In this document: positions 36,641 through 45,384 of the stretch, one piece after another
Layout: every line of letters starts with the position of its first letter
Numbering within the stretch: the stretch's first letter is position 1
From: Virgibacillus dokdonensis
GTDB taxonomy: Bacteria > Bacillota > Bacilli > Bacillales > Amphibacillaceae
NCBI RefSeq assembly: GCF_900166595.1
Contig: NZ_LT745763.1
Span: 1,270,813 to 1,334,812, forward strand
DNA: 64,000 nt
Direction: 5' to 3'
Program-made: the position numbers and the translations under genes
Notes under the pieces: generated by a model
The model's input: the letters and a program-made list of their open reading frames with translations, nothing else
Database searches by the model: none
What the model was told of the DNA's origin: nothing

Positions 36641-36817
36641 TTACGTAAGTGCTAATGGTACAATATTTCCTAAAGTAAATGCTTCGGGTGGTGTATCGAA
36701 AAAGGATGAAAGAAGAAATTGCTCATTGTCCCCAATTAGAAACACAGATGATGAGGATACGTTGTCAACTTGAACATTACCAATATTTAACCCCCAATTA
36801 TGAACTTCCATATTCAT
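36641..36817 (-). CDS. gerPD: Spore germination protein GerPD
   Basis: A 58-residue protein, exactly the B. subtilis GerPD length. Sequence: MNMEVHNWGLNIGNVQV, then DNVSSSSVFLIGDNEQFLLS, then FFDTPPEAFTLGNIVPLALT. The SSSVFxIGD and FDTPPE blocks identify it. ATG 36817 begins three bases after the gerPC stop, with AAAGGAG seven bases upstream. Confidence 0.9.
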   Translation of the reverse strand: MNMEVHNWGLNIGNVQVDNVSSSSVFLIGDNEQFLLSSFFDTPPEAFTLGNIVPLALT

Positions 36818-36819
36818 AG

Positions 36820-37398
36820 CTATTCTCCTTTAGATCTTTGGGTATCCATATATTTTCGTAATGACTGTTTAATTTCATTTTTTACGTTGTCGGATATAAA
36901 TCGATGGATGTCATCTCTTGTTTGTAAGTTTTTTTCGTTATATGCTTCGTTTTCGTAAAAGGCAATTCGTCCTGGTAACTGTTTGATCATATCTTGAATC
37001 AAAATGGGAGGATAACCGTCATCCATACTTACATTATATTCTGCTGCCATTTGGTTAATTATATTTGTGCCGTTTCGATGCAAATAATCATTTAATTCTG
37101 CTTGTATCGTTTGTTTTAAAGGGGCTTGATAGTTTGGAGGTTTCGGTTGATCAATAAAGCTACCGTCTAGATTAGCCAAATCTTGTGGAGATAAACCAAT
37201 ATGAAGCGTTCCATCTAATTGTTCAATTTTTAGTTGGTCAAAATGATATTCTACTTTTTCGATATGGTTAGATTTTTTGTTCTGTAGCTTTTCTTCTAAT
37301 TCATTTACTCGTGATGTTAATTGTTCAATTAACGCTTCCTGTTGTCTCATGTATTCATGCATATCGTACATATAAGCGGACCAGTTTGAATGATTCAT
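36820..37398 (-). CDS. gerPC: Spore germination protein GerPC
   Basis: A 192-residue protein (B. subtilis GerPC about 205). An N-terminal coiled coil (EYMRQQEALIEQLTSRVNEL, about 15-40) precedes a GerPC core (KVEYHFDQLKIEQLDGTLHI, GLSPQDLANLDG) and a helical C-terminus (IKQSLRKYMDTQRSKGE). It is the largest GerP member and does not share the SSSxxxIG motif of the small ones. ATG 37398 has GAGGAGGGAG upstream. Confidence 0.92.
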   Translation of the reverse strand: MNHSNWSAYMYDMHEYMRQQEALIEQLTSRVNELEEKLQNKKSNHIEKVEYHFDQLKIEQLDGTLHIGLSPQDLANLDGSFIDQPKPPNYQAPLKQTIQAELNDYLHRNGTNIINQMAAEYNVSMDDGYPPILIQDMIKQLPGRIAFYENEAYNEKNLQTRDDIHRFISDNVKNEIKQSLRKYMDTQRSKGE

Positions 37399-37471
37399 GG
37401 AACTCCCTCCTCTGCCATACCTAGACGAATGCCTATGTTTACTATATGCAAAAAGTCGAGAAGTGTGCAGT

Positions 37472-37672
37472 TTAGGGAGCTAAAGGAACCAATGGAACTG
37501 CTTCTTGAATAACTTCGGCTGTTGGCGCAGGTTCCGTATAACCACCGGTATTGTAAATGTCAGATTGGGATTGAATACTTCCCGTACTACCAATTTGTAG
37601 AACAGATGAATTCGTAATAGCTCCAACTTTAATCATATAAATACTTATGGTTTGATGCACGGTTAAAGGCAT
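37472..37672 (-). CDS. gerPB: Spore germination protein GerPB
   Basis: A 66-residue protein. MPLTVHQTISIYMIKVGAIT, then NSSVLQIGSTGSIQSQSDIY, then NTGGYTEPAP give the GerPB pattern. ATG 37672 is preferred to a GTG nine bases earlier that lies within the ribosome site (AGGAGTGAAGG). It is second in the gerP operon. Confidence 0.9.
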   Translation of the reverse strand: MPLTVHQTISIYMIKVGAITNSSVLQIGSTGSIQSQSDIYNTGGYTEPAPTAEVIQEAVPLVPLAP

Positions 37673-37696
37673 TTCCTTCACTCCTGTTTACCTTTT

Positions 37697-37909
37697 TTAG
37701 TTATAAGACATATCTACTTTATCTGAATCGTATATATACGTTTTAGCATTTCCTAAGTTTACGCGAATTCCGTTGCCGGTATTAAATGACCCTCCACCAG
37801 CATATGTTTTAGCAGTACTATTCGGAGACATTGAGTAAACGTCACCAATATTAAAAATACTGGAAGATGATAAGTTAACGACTTTCACTGCCCCTACTTT
37901 CGCTGGCAT
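37697..37909 (-). CDS. gerPA: Spore germination protein GerPA
   Basis: A 70-residue protein, first gene of the operon, of the GerPA/GerPF type: MPAKVGAVKVVNLSSSSIFN, then IGDVYSMSPNSTAKTYAGGG. A strong GAGGAGG site precedes ATG 37909. A sigma-K-like -10 element lies about 70 bp upstream, which would fit mother-cell expression late in sporulation, as known for gerP. Confidence 0.9.
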   Translation of the reverse strand: MPAKVGAVKVVNLSSSSIFNIGDVYSMSPNSTAKTYAGGGSFNTGNGIRVNLGNAKTYIYDSDKVDMSYN

Positions 37910-37947
37910 TTCAATACCTCCTCTTTAACGAGACGGAGCTTTTTTTC

Positions 37948-38001
37948 ACTATAGGAAAGTGTACAACTTTCGCTTTATAGTATGAATTAAGTTTTTCTAA
38001 C
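37948..38001 (+). repeat. Repeat family A, short copy in the gerP promoter region
   Basis: CACTATAGGAAAGTGTA, TTTATAGTATG and AAGTTTTTCTAAC are the family blocks without the core hairpin. The block TATAGTATG supplies the sigma-K-like -10 of gerPA on the other strand. Confidence 0.6.
37976..37984 (-). promoter_or_regulatory. Sigma-K-like -10 element of the gerP operon
   Basis: On the minus strand CATACTATA matches the sigma-K -10 consensus CATANNNTA. It lies 67 bp before the gerPA start. The expected AC at -35 is not distinct. gerP is known to be transcribed by sigma-K in Bacillus. Confidence 0.5.
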
Positions 38002-38330
38002 AATAAGGAGAAGTTTACTTTAGGTAATTTCGCTTATTATTAAGTTATGTATAAAAAATAAATTGTTGAGGAATTAAAAGAAGAAATATGTTACATTTGT
38101 TTAAAAATTTAGCTTGTGATTTGTTGTTTCTTTTCTTATAGTTAAATAAAAGGAACATTCGTAAATCCATTTCAAGGCTTATTGTGATAAGAATACATAA
38201 AATTGTTTCTGATTTGCCCACAAGCAATTTTTACTTTAGGAAAGCCTAAGGTATTATAGGTGTTTTTTACCATAAAGAATGATCGTTTTTTCTAATAATG
38301 ATTGAACTAACAAAGGAAAGGAATGTGTTT

Positions 38331-39506
38331 ATGAATCAACAAGCTTCACCTGTGCAAGCAAAAGAGAGACTTCATTGGATAGATGCTGCAAGGGGATTTG
38401 CCATTTTTGGCATACTAATTGTTAATATGCTGTCATTTAGCTCTCCTTACTTTACATACAGAGGAGAAGGGTTAGTTTGGAATAATCCTGAAGATGAGGT
38501 AACGCTTGCTGTTATTGATATCGTTTTTCAAGCGAGCTTTTACAGTTTATTTTCTTTTTTATTTGGATTTGGCCTCCAATTAATGACGGATCGTCTCCAA
38601 TTAAAAAAATTAGAAGCTGTTCCGCTTCTAACTCGAAGACTTTTATTTTTATTATTATTTGGAGTGATTCATGCATTTGTAATTTGGTATGGCGATATCT
38701 TAATTACCTATGCTCTTGTCGGTTTACTTGCATTGTTATTTTTGAGAGTAAAGGAGAGGACTTTAATTTATTGGGCTGTGGGGCTGTTAGGAGGGTTTGT
38801 TGGCTTTATTACATTTATTTCCTATTTGGCGAGAACATGGATAGCTATGTATGGACAAGAGCCATTAAAGCCAGTTGAACCTATTATTGCAAATTATCAA
38901 AGTAACTCCTTTACTACTATTTGGTCACAAAATGCGCAAGATTGGCTGTTTGGGAGTGGATTAGGTCTCTTCTTTCTTCCCTTTTTACTCTTGCCGTTAT
39001 TTTTAGTGGGTATGTATTTTGCAAGAAAACGTTGGTTACATCATCCAATGCAACATAAATCACTACTAAAAAAGTTATGGGTGTATTCGCTTATTTTGTT
39101 TTTAGTGTTTAAATTAGGGCCATATTTCTTTGGTAACCCATTGTGGTTTGAAATTGCCCAAGATAGTATTGGAGGCTTGTTTTCTGCCCTGTTTTATATT
39201 TTGTCCATTACACTATTGGGACAAACAGAATTAGGTGCTAAATTGATGCAACCATTTAACTATGTTGGGAGAATGGCATTTACCAACTATATTATGCAGT
39301 CTATCCTTTGTGTTCTCTTGTTTTATGGGATTGGATTAGGTTGGTATGGTCAAACTTCCCCGTTACAAGGTGTAGGTATAGCCATTATTATTTATGGTTT
39401 GCAAATGATATATAGTAGTATATGGTTAAGGAAGTTCCGTTATGGGCCTTTGGAGTGGTTATGGAGAAGTCTTACTTATGGAAAGATGCAACTTATGGGC
39501 AAATAA
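38331..39506 (+). CDS. DUF418 (YeiB/YxaH-like) multi-pass membrane protein
   Basis: A 391-residue membrane protein with about ten helices. The N-terminal block RLHWIDAARGFAIFGILIVN and the C-terminal DUF418 domain (NYVGRMAFTNYIMQSILCVL, RKFRYGPLEWLWRSLTYGK) define the family. ATG 38331 with AAAGGAAAGGA upstream is preferred to an ATG 33 bases earlier. Related proteins are annotated as possible transporters or acyltransferase-like; the function is unknown. It is monocistronic, with a strong terminator. Confidence 0.85.
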   Translation: MNQQASPVQAKERLHWIDAARGFAIFGILIVNMLSFSSPYFTYRGEGLVWNNPEDEVTLAVIDIVFQASFYSLFSFLFGFGLQLMTDRLQLKKLEAVPLLTRRLLFLLLFGVIHAFVIWYGDILITYALVGLLALLFLRVKERTLIYWAVGLLGGFVGFITFISYLARTWIAMYGQEPLKPVEPIIANYQSNSFTTIWSQNAQDWLFGSGLGLFFLPFLLLPLFLVGMYFARKRWLHHPMQHKSLLKKLWVYSLILFLVFKLGPYFFGNPLWFEIAQDSIGGLFSALFYILSITLLGQTELGAKLMQPFNYVGRMAFTNYIMQSILCVLLFYGIGLGWYGQTSPLQGVGIAIIIYGLQMIYSSIWLRKFRYGPLEWLWRSLTYGKMQLMGK

Positions 39507-39521
39507 ATCATGCAAACACTG

Positions 39522-39558
39522 AAAAAGCAGCTTGGAACAGTGCCAAGCTGCTTTTTTA
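39522..39558 (+). terminator. Terminator after the DUF418 gene
   Basis: AAAAGCAGCTTGG and CCAAGCTGCTTTTTT form a 13-bp stem with a 7-base loop and a T-run, about 15 bases after the stop. Confidence 0.9.
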
Positions 39559-39600
39559 TGGTCTGGGATATAAATTTTACATATGTGGATAAACTTACTA

Positions 39601-39690
39601 AGTTATTTAGCCACGTCCGGCTCCAGCGCCTAGCAACTAGGCGACTTCACGAAATTGCCCTAAGCTAAGTCATCATCGGTTCGTTCCTCA
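39601..39690 (-). repeat. Repeat family B, copy 1
   Basis: Read on the minus strand it contains CGAACCGATGATGACTTAGC, TTAGGGCAATTTCGTGAAGT and GGAGCCGGACGTGGCTA. The segment at 45874-45963 matches it in inverted orientation with few differences. It is GC-richer than its surroundings and continues to about 39755 with unrelated sequence. Confidence 0.75.
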
Positions 39691-39763
39691 CCGTGATTCC
39701 TAAAACTTTCGTTGCTTCGCTCCACTCGCTACGTTGCTAACCGGGCGCCCCGAGCATTTGTTC

Positions 39764-40960
39764 TTATGGTGTTAATACTTCTTTAATATGAGAAACAGCC
39801 CATTTTAAATCTTCTTGTTTAATAATTAATGGAGGTGCAAATCGAATGACGTTTTCATGTGTTTCTTTACAAAGCAGTCCTTTTTCCTTTAACGCTTCAC
39901 AATATGGACGGGCTGGTTCGGTAAGCTCCACGCCGATAAACAACCCTTTACCACGAACTTCTTTTATTTTTGGATTAGGGATGGACTTTAATTCATTCAT
40001 CATGTACGTTCCTAATTCTAAAGAGCGATCTGCTAAATTCTCTTCTTCTAAAACATCTAATGCAGCAATAGAGACAGCACATGCTAGTGGATTACCTCCA
40101 AATGTGGATCCGTGAGAACCAGGATTGAATACACCGAGAATATCTTTGTTAGCAACTACACATGAGATTGGAAAGACGCCTCCACCTAAGGCTTTTCCAA
40201 GAATTTGTACGTCAGGTGTTACATTCTCCCAGTCACATGCAAACATTTTTCCTGTGCGAGCTAGTCCAGACTGAATTTCGTCCGCAATATATAGTACATT
40301 GTTTTCTTTACAAATCTGGTATGCTTCTTGTAAAAAACCATCTGGTGGGATGACAATACCAGCTTCTCCTTGAATTGGTTCAAATAAAAAGCCTGCGGTA
40401 TTTTCATTGATTGCAGCCTTTAGAGCTTCTGCATCTCCGTAAGGGATAATTTTAATACCTGGTAACATTGGTCCGAAGCCACGTTTGTATTCGGCTTCAG
40501 ATGATAAAGAGACAGCGGTCATTGTTCGACCGTGGAAGTTACCTTCACAAGCAATAATTTCAGCTTTGTTTTCCGCCACTCCTTTTACGTCATAAGCCCA
40601 CCTTCTAGCTGCTTTAATAGCCGTTTCTACTGCTTCTGCGCCTGTATTCATCGGCAATACCATTTCTTTATTCGTAAGCTTACAAATTTTTTCAAACCAA
40701 GGCCCAAGCTGATCATTATGAAACGCTCGGGATGTTAAAGTTAAACGATCCGCTTGATCTTTTAGTGCTTTAATAATTTGTGGGTGGCGATGTCCCTGAT
40801 TAACAGCTGAATAAGCACTGAGCATGTCCATGTAGCGGTTTCCTTCAGGATCTTCTACCCATACTCCATCTGCCTTAGAGATGACCACAGGCAGAGGGTG
40901 GTAATTTTTAGCACCGTACTCCTGTGTTTGATCAATAATTTGTTGACTTGTTTGTCCCAT
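39764..40960 (-). CDS. rocD: Ornithine aminotransferase
   Basis: Transfers the delta-amino group of ornithine to 2-oxoglutarate, giving glutamate semialdehyde, in arginine catabolism. The 398-residue class III PLP enzyme shows [20 protein letters not shown] near residue 100, [12 protein letters not shown] near 143, FEPIQGEAG near 195, the [12 protein letters not shown] block near 226 and the PLP lysine in [11 protein letters not shown] near 255. ATG 40960 has GGAGGG upstream. It stands alone, without other roc genes nearby. Confidence 0.92.
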   Translation of the reverse strand: MGQTSQQIIDQTQEYGAKNYHPLPVVISKADGVWVEDPEGNRYMDMLSAYSAVNQGHRHPQIIKALKDQADRLTLTSRAFHNDQLGPWFEKICKLTNKEMVLPMNTGAEAVETAIKAARRWAYDVKGVAENKAEIIACEGNFHGRTMTAVSLSSEAEYKRGFGPMLPGIKIIPYGDAEALKAAINENTAGFLFEPIQGEAGIVIPPDGFLQEAYQICKENNVLYIADEIQSGLARTGKMFACDWENVTPDVQILGKALGGGVFPISCVVANKDILGVFNPGSHGSTFGGNPLACAVSIAALDVLEEENLADRSLELGTYMMNELKSIPNPKIKEVRGKGLFIGVELTEPARPYCEALKEKGLLCKETHENVIRFAPPLIIKQEDLKWAVSHIKEVLTP

Positions 40961-41219
40961 ATGATCCCTCCGAATTTTAAAAATAATCTACAAATACAGT
41001 ATAACAGTTTTTATTGCAACTGCCAGCTATAAAAAATATGAATCTATTAAATTTAAACCTAGCTCATAGATGGAAAGCTTTCCTAATTAGAAAGTAATTT
41101 CTATCATAATAGAGTAGCTGTTACATATTTGCCAAACGATAGAGTGTTAAAAATGAAAAGTTACTAGGATCATGATATGATAGCATTAGTTGAATTGGAA
41201 ATAGGAGGTAGATTGTTTC

Positions 41220-41588
41220 ATGACACATTTGCATATAACGGGATGGGTATTAGGGTTTATTTTATTAGCAATCTCTTATGCTATGTATAAGAAAGGTAAT
41301 ACGAAAGCAGGGAAAATCGTACATATGATTTTGCGCTTGGATTATTTACTTATCTTATATTCTGGAGGAGACTTAATTACCCCTTACTTTAATGGTGGAT
41401 CGTTAATGGCAGAAGCAATTGTTAAAGGGGTTGCGGGTATATGGATGATTGCTATTATGGAAATGATACTCGTTCGCTTACCAAAGGAGAAACCATTAAA
41501 AGGACTGTGGACACAGTTTGTCATTGCGCTTATTATTCTGCTTGTATTAGGATTCGTTCGGTTACCTATGGGAATTCAATTAGGTTAA
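41220..41588 (+). CDS. yisL: UPF0344 membrane protein YisL
   Basis: A 122-residue protein with four hydrophobic helices (HITGWVLGFILLAISYAMYK, LDYLLILYSGGDLI, VKGVAGIWMIAIMEMILVRL and FVIALIILLVLGFV). The N-terminus and length match B. subtilis YisL (118), which also lies downstream of gerP. AGGAGG precedes ATG 41220. Function unknown. Confidence 0.88.
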   Translation: MTHLHITGWVLGFILLAISYAMYKKGNTKAGKIVHMILRLDYLLILYSGGDLITPYFNGGSLMAEAIVKGVAGIWMIAIMEMILVRLPKEKPLKGLWTQFVIALIILLVLGFVRLPMGIQLG

Positions 41589-41599
41589 GAATGAATAAA

Positions 41600-41641
41600 A
41601 ATAAAAGGTTGTCCTTATGTACGTAGGACAGCCTTTTTTAT
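41600..41641 (+). terminator. Terminator after yisL
   Basis: AAAAGGTTGTCCT and AGGACAGCCTTTTTT pair around TATGTACGT and end in a T-run, about 15 bases after the stop. Confidence 0.88.
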
Positions 41642-41795
41642 ACTATAATGGCTTTAGAATAGGCGAAACTATAATTTTTCGTCATAACGTTTTGTTGATA
41701 AGCCACGTTTTACTTATTCCTTGGTGTGGCTGGATTATAGATAACAGTGAAAAAATAATCGGACAAGAAAAAGATGGACGGGGGAAAGAGAAGTG

Positions 41796-43280
41796 ATGAA
41801 GAAAGTAATTGCTTTTTTAATAGTTAGTTTCATGTTTTTTATTTATGTACCAACTATGGTTCAAGCTGATGAAACAAGCATTCAAGATGAAGTTTTTTAT
41901 CGTATCTTAGTTGACCGCTATAATAATTTAAATGTTGAACGTGATAAACAAATTGATCTTGATAATCCAAAAGCATATCATGGTGGTGATTTGGAAGGGA
42001 TTACAGATAGGTTGGATACTTTTGAGGAATTGGGGTATACTTCCATCATCCTGTCACCTATTATGGCAAACGCACCAGACGGTTATCATGGTTATTGGAT
42101 AGAAGACTTTTATAACGTAGAACAGCAATTTGGTGATATGGAAAGTTTGCAAAAGTTAATTGATGAAGCTCATGAAAGAGAGATAAAAGTTGTTTTGGAG
42201 CTTGTCACGAAATATGTTGCTAAAAGCCATCCGATTGTTACTAATCCATCTAAAGCGGATTGGATTGATCGAGATGCACAAGTAAACACAGCTTGGGGAG
42301 AAAATGTTGTTGCATTGAATCAAGAAAATGAAGCAGTACAAGATTATTTAGTCAATGTAGCAAAGTATTGGAAAGAAGAAACGGATGTTGACGGTTTCCA
42401 ATTACACGCTGCAGACCAAGCCTCACCATCGTTTTTAACTCTACTTTCAAATGAAATAAAACAATCTGATGAAAATTTTTATTTGTTAGCAGATGTACTA
42501 GAGGGAAAATCTGATGTAACTACTTTACAGGAAAATCAACATATTGATGCTGTTGAGAACCATAATGCACAGCAAGCAATGCGTGATGTTTTTTCTAAAC
42601 CTGGTGTCTCACCGGAAAATATATATGAAGCAACAATGCAAGATAGCGCTGTTGATATGCTATTTATGGATGACCAATCCATGGAGCGTTTTACACAAAC
42701 TTTAGCGGAGAATGGCAGAAATCCATTGACAGCTTGGAAATTAGCTTTAACCTTTTTATATTCTATGCCAGATGTTCCAATGATCTATCAAGGTTCCCAT
42801 CTGCCGATGTATGGTTCCACATTGGATGAAGTACAACGGATGGTAGAGTTTAACAGTGGAGATAAAGAATTAACGGAGTTTTTTAATAGGATATCTTCCT
42901 TACGTCAAGAGTTTCCTGCCTTACGAAGAGGAAACTACGAAATGGTAGGGACAGATGGAGCAATGAGTGTGTTTAAACGTACTTATGATGGGCAAACGAT
43001 GTATATTGCTATTAATAACGATGTAAAGACACGTTCTGTTACCATTTCAGATGTAGAAGAAGGAAAAGAATTGCGAGGATATTTAAGTGATCAAACCTTT
43101 CGAGCTAATGGCAACGGAGAATATCGGGTGGGTTTAGATAGAGAGATGGTAGAAATATTCTCTGTAGAAGAAGATACAGGGCTTAACTGGTGGTTTATTG
43201 GTTTTATAATCGGTATATTTTTATTATTTATCGTTGGTATCGTGGTGTTATCTAGAAAACAAAAGAAAAATGAGGGGTGA
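41796..43280 (+). CDS. Membrane-anchored alpha-amylase-like protein lacking catalytic residues
   Basis: A 494-residue exported protein: signal peptide (residues 1-25, ending VQADE), a GH13-like TIM barrel, a beta domain and a C-terminal transmembrane helix (WWFIGFIIGIFLLFIVGIVV, about 465-485) with a basic tail. Family landmarks are clear (VFYRILVDRYNN, YHGGDLEGI, PDGYHGYWIEDF). However, the four conserved GH13 regions are altered: region I reads LELVTKYV instead of LDxVxNHV, region II GFQLHAADQ instead of GFRxDAxxH (nucleophile Asp is His), region III ADVLEG instead of GEVxxG, and region IV FMDDQSMERF instead of FxDNHD. It is probably not a glycosidase; carbohydrate or wall binding is a guess. 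The ribosome site GGGGGAAAG precedes ATG 41796. Confidence 0.85.
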   Translation: MKKVIAFLIVSFMFFIYVPTMVQADETSIQDEVFYRILVDRYNNLNVERDKQIDLDNPKAYHGGDLEGITDRLDTFEELGYTSIILSPIMANAPDGYHGYWIEDFYNVEQQFGDMESLQKLIDEAHEREIKVVLELVTKYVAKSHPIVTNPSKADWIDRDAQVNTAWGENVVALNQENEAVQDYLVNVAKYWKEETDVDGFQLHAADQASPSFLTLLSNEIKQSDENFYLLADVLEGKSDVTTLQENQHIDAVENHNAQQAMRDVFSKPGVSPENIYEATMQDSAVDMLFMDDQSMERFTQTLAENGRNPLTAWKLALTFLYSMPDVPMIYQGSHLPMYGSTLDEVQRMVEFNSGDKELTEFFNRISSLRQEFPALRRGNYEMVGTDGAMSVFKRTYDGQTMYIAINNDVKTRSVTISDVEEGKELRGYLSDQTFRANGNGEYRVGLDREMVEIFSVEEDTGLNWWFIGFIIGIFLLFIVGIVVLSRKQKKNEG

Positions 43281-43387
43281 AGGAGACTGCAAAGCAGACG
43301 AGCCTTGGCAACGGTTTCTTGTATTTGAAGAAACCCGAATAAGAACATTATTTTATTAACAATGGATGGTTCTATTTGCACATTTCC

Positions 43388-43450
43388 ACAAAGGGATTTT
43401 GCCCTCTTCGTATTGTTACTTTGCGAAGAGGGATGTAAAGTCCCTTTTCT
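43388..43450. terminator. Long hairpin between the amylase-like gene and degV
   Basis: AAAGGGA pairs with TCCCTTT and, inside, CCCTCTTCG (43402-43410) pairs with CGAAGAGGG (43424-43432). It lies between convergent genes and can serve both. A smaller hairpin GGTTTCTT ... AAGAAACC precedes it at about 43313-43335. Confidence 0.65.
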
Positions 43451-43465
43451 GCTTGGTGCTTCCAT

Positions 43466-44338
43466 TTATGCAGGGCGATCAAAATCGGTATCATTTAAAA
43501 AGAAGAGTGCAATCGTTCCAGGCCCTGAATGCGCACCTATAACCGAACCAACCATCTCAATAATAACATCTTTCACGTGAAATTTTTCCTTAATCATGGA
43601 AGCAAGTTGTTCTGCTCGCTCGAAGTCATCGCCATGGGAAATTGCAATGGTTTGGTTTGATAAATCATCACCGCGTTCTTCCATGATTTCTAGCATACGG
43701 AGGAACAATTTTTTTGAACCGCGTATCTTTTCTAATGGAATTAACTTGCCATCTTCTACGTGAAGAATTGGTTTAATCTTTAACAAAGAACCAACAAACG
43801 CTGCTGTTCTGCTTACACGGCCACCTCGATATAGATATTCTAGGTTATCAACAGTAAAGATGTGTTCCATATGAAGAGCGCAGGACTTACTTGATTCTAC
43901 GATTCTTTGTAACGCCGCTCCTTGCTTGGCAAGCTTTGCTGCATGAAGTACAACAAGCCCATACCCTAGTGAAGCACATTTCGTATCAATTACGTGAATA
44001 GGTGCATCGGGATAGCTTTCTTTTACTTCTTGTTCCATCATTTTTGCTGCTTGATATGTACCAGATAGTTGAGAAGAAAAAGCAAGGTAAACTAAAGGTT
44101 GATTTGCTTCAGCATGAGATGTAAAAATAGACTTAAAACGTTGAGCTGAAGCTTGCGATGTTTTTGGGGTTTTCCCATCACGCATTGCGTGGTAAACTGT
44201 TTTAGGATCTATTGTTTTGACATCTTCGTAATCCTTATCATCAAGCCGGACGGTTAATGGTATAAATGCTATGTCGTATTTATTATAATAATCTGCTGTT
44301 AAATCACAAGCTGAATCGGCAAGGATTTTAATATCCAT
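43466..44338 (-). CDS. DegV family fatty-acid-binding protein (YitS-like)
   Basis: A 290-residue protein of the DegV fold, which binds fatty acids and in some Firmicutes delivers them to fatty acid kinase. Features are ILADSACDLTADYYNKYDIA at the N-terminus, the TSQASAQRFKSIF segment near 78, LAFSSQLSGTYQAAKMM near 103 and NLEYLYRGGRVSRTAAFVGS near 167, with KIKPILHVEDGKLIPLEKIR after it. In B. subtilis yitS lies next to yitT, as here, though in this window they are divergent. ATG 44338 has AGGTGA upstream. Confidence 0.9.
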   Translation of the reverse strand: MDIKILADSACDLTADYYNKYDIAFIPLTVRLDDKDYEDVKTIDPKTVYHAMRDGKTPKTSQASAQRFKSIFTSHAEANQPLVYLAFSSQLSGTYQAAKMMEQEVKESYPDAPIHVIDTKCASLGYGLVVLHAAKLAKQGAALQRIVESSKSCALHMEHIFTVDNLEYLYRGGRVSRTAAFVGSLLKIKPILHVEDGKLIPLEKIRGSKKLFLRMLEIMEERGDDLSNQTIAISHGDDFERAEQLASMIKEKFHVKDVIIEMVGSVIGAHSGPGTIALFFLNDTDFDRPA

Positions 44339-44520
44339 CGTTTATTCACCTACATTCCTTTTAGTAATCTTTCTTTTAGTTTATAGTTGTTTATGTAGTT
44401 AGTCAAAAAAAAGAAATGTTTAATTTTAATAATTTTCAAATAAAAAAGTTAATGACATCTAGCGTTTGGGTGTGTGTATGATGACGGACTAATTATCTGT
44501 AAACGAAGAAGGAGGCCTCC

Positions 44521-45363
44521 ATGTTCATTTTTGAAGCAAAACGAATTGCAGTAGTCATTTTTGGAGCGTTGCTTAATGCAATATCTCTGAACTTTTTCTT
44601 AATTGAAGCAAATGTGTATGCTAGTGGGTTTACTGGTGCTGCTCAATTAGCATCTAGCGTTTTTAATGATTTCGTTGGCATCGGAATTAGTACGGGAATT
44701 TTATTAGCTCTATTTAATATCCCTGTTGCTATATTGGGTTGGCTTAAAGTAGGTAAAGGGTTTACGATTTATAGTGTCGTTTCTGTATTTTGCACGACTC
44801 TTTTTCTAGAATTTATTCCTATGGTTCAAATATCAGAAGACATTATTTTAAATGCTGTCTTTGGTGGTGTTGTTGGTGGTACTGGTGTAGGGATTACACT
44901 TAAAGTCGGTGCTTCCACTGGAGGAATGGACATTGTGGCGATGGTTTTATCGAGAATGAAAGATAAACCGATAGGTACGTATTTTTTAATGTTAAATGCG
45001 ATTATTATAGCATTCGCTGGTATTTTATATGAACCAGAAAATGCTTTGTATACCTTACTTACTTTATACGTAACGACACGTGTAATTGACGCTCTTCATA
45101 CACGTCATGAAAAGGTTACAGCTATGATCATTACTCGTAAAGCAGACGAACTGCAGGCTGCTATTCACCAAACTATGGTACGTGGTATTACGATTCTTCC
45201 AGCTAAAGGAGCTTATACAAAAACAGATAAGGATATGCTTTATTTGGTCATCACTCGGTATGAATTATATGATTTAGAGCGAATTATTAATGAAGTAGAT
45301 CCGAACGCATTTACAAATATCGTTCAAACGACAGGTATATTTGGTTTTTTTCGCAGAGATTAA
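44521..45363 (+). CDS. yitT: YitT family membrane protein (DUF2179)
   Basis: A 280-residue protein with five to six N-terminal hydrophobic helices (for example FGALLNAISLNFFLIEANVY and GGVVGGTGVGITLKVGASTG) and a cytoplasmic DUF2179 domain from about residue 215 (VTAMIITRKADELQAAIHQT, YLVITRYELYDLERIINEVD). Role unknown, possibly transport. A strong AAGGAGG precedes ATG 44521. A lipoprotein gene follows after 21 bp, probably in one operon. Confidence 0.9.
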   Translation: MFIFEAKRIAVVIFGALLNAISLNFFLIEANVYASGFTGAAQLASSVFNDFVGIGISTGILLALFNIPVAILGWLKVGKGFTIYSVVSVFCTTLFLEFIPMVQISEDIILNAVFGGVVGGTGVGITLKVGASTGGMDIVAMVLSRMKDKPIGTYFLMLNAIIIAFAGILYEPENALYTLLTLYVTTRVIDALHTRHEKVTAMIITRKADELQAAIHQTMVRGITILPAKGAYTKTDKDMLYLVITRYELYDLERIINEVDPNAFTNIVQTTGIFGFFRRD

Positions 45364-45384
45364 AGAAGAGAGGAAGCGGGAGCT

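Larger units (their letters stand above)
37910..38330. other. Divergent region between gerPA and the DUF418 gene
   Basis: About 420 bp. It holds the gerP promoter region inside a short repeat-family-A copy (37948-38001), AT-rich sequence and a family-A-like tail (GTTTTTTCTAATAATG) near 38285-38301. I see no further gene. Confidence 0.5.

Noticed and set aside
40990..41020. Sigma-54 type promoter for rocD (TGGCA and TTGC seen upstream)
   Set aside because: The two elements are almost adjacent instead of separated by the required spacer, so the match is chance.
43281..43340. Possible riboswitch after the amylase-like gene
   Set aside because: The sequence forms only short hairpins, lies between convergent genes and matches no riboswitch core I know.
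43091..43465. A 124-codon minus-strand frame between the amylase-like gene and degV
   Set aside because: It covers the amylase-like C-terminus and a terminator hairpin; composition and lack of homology argue against coding.
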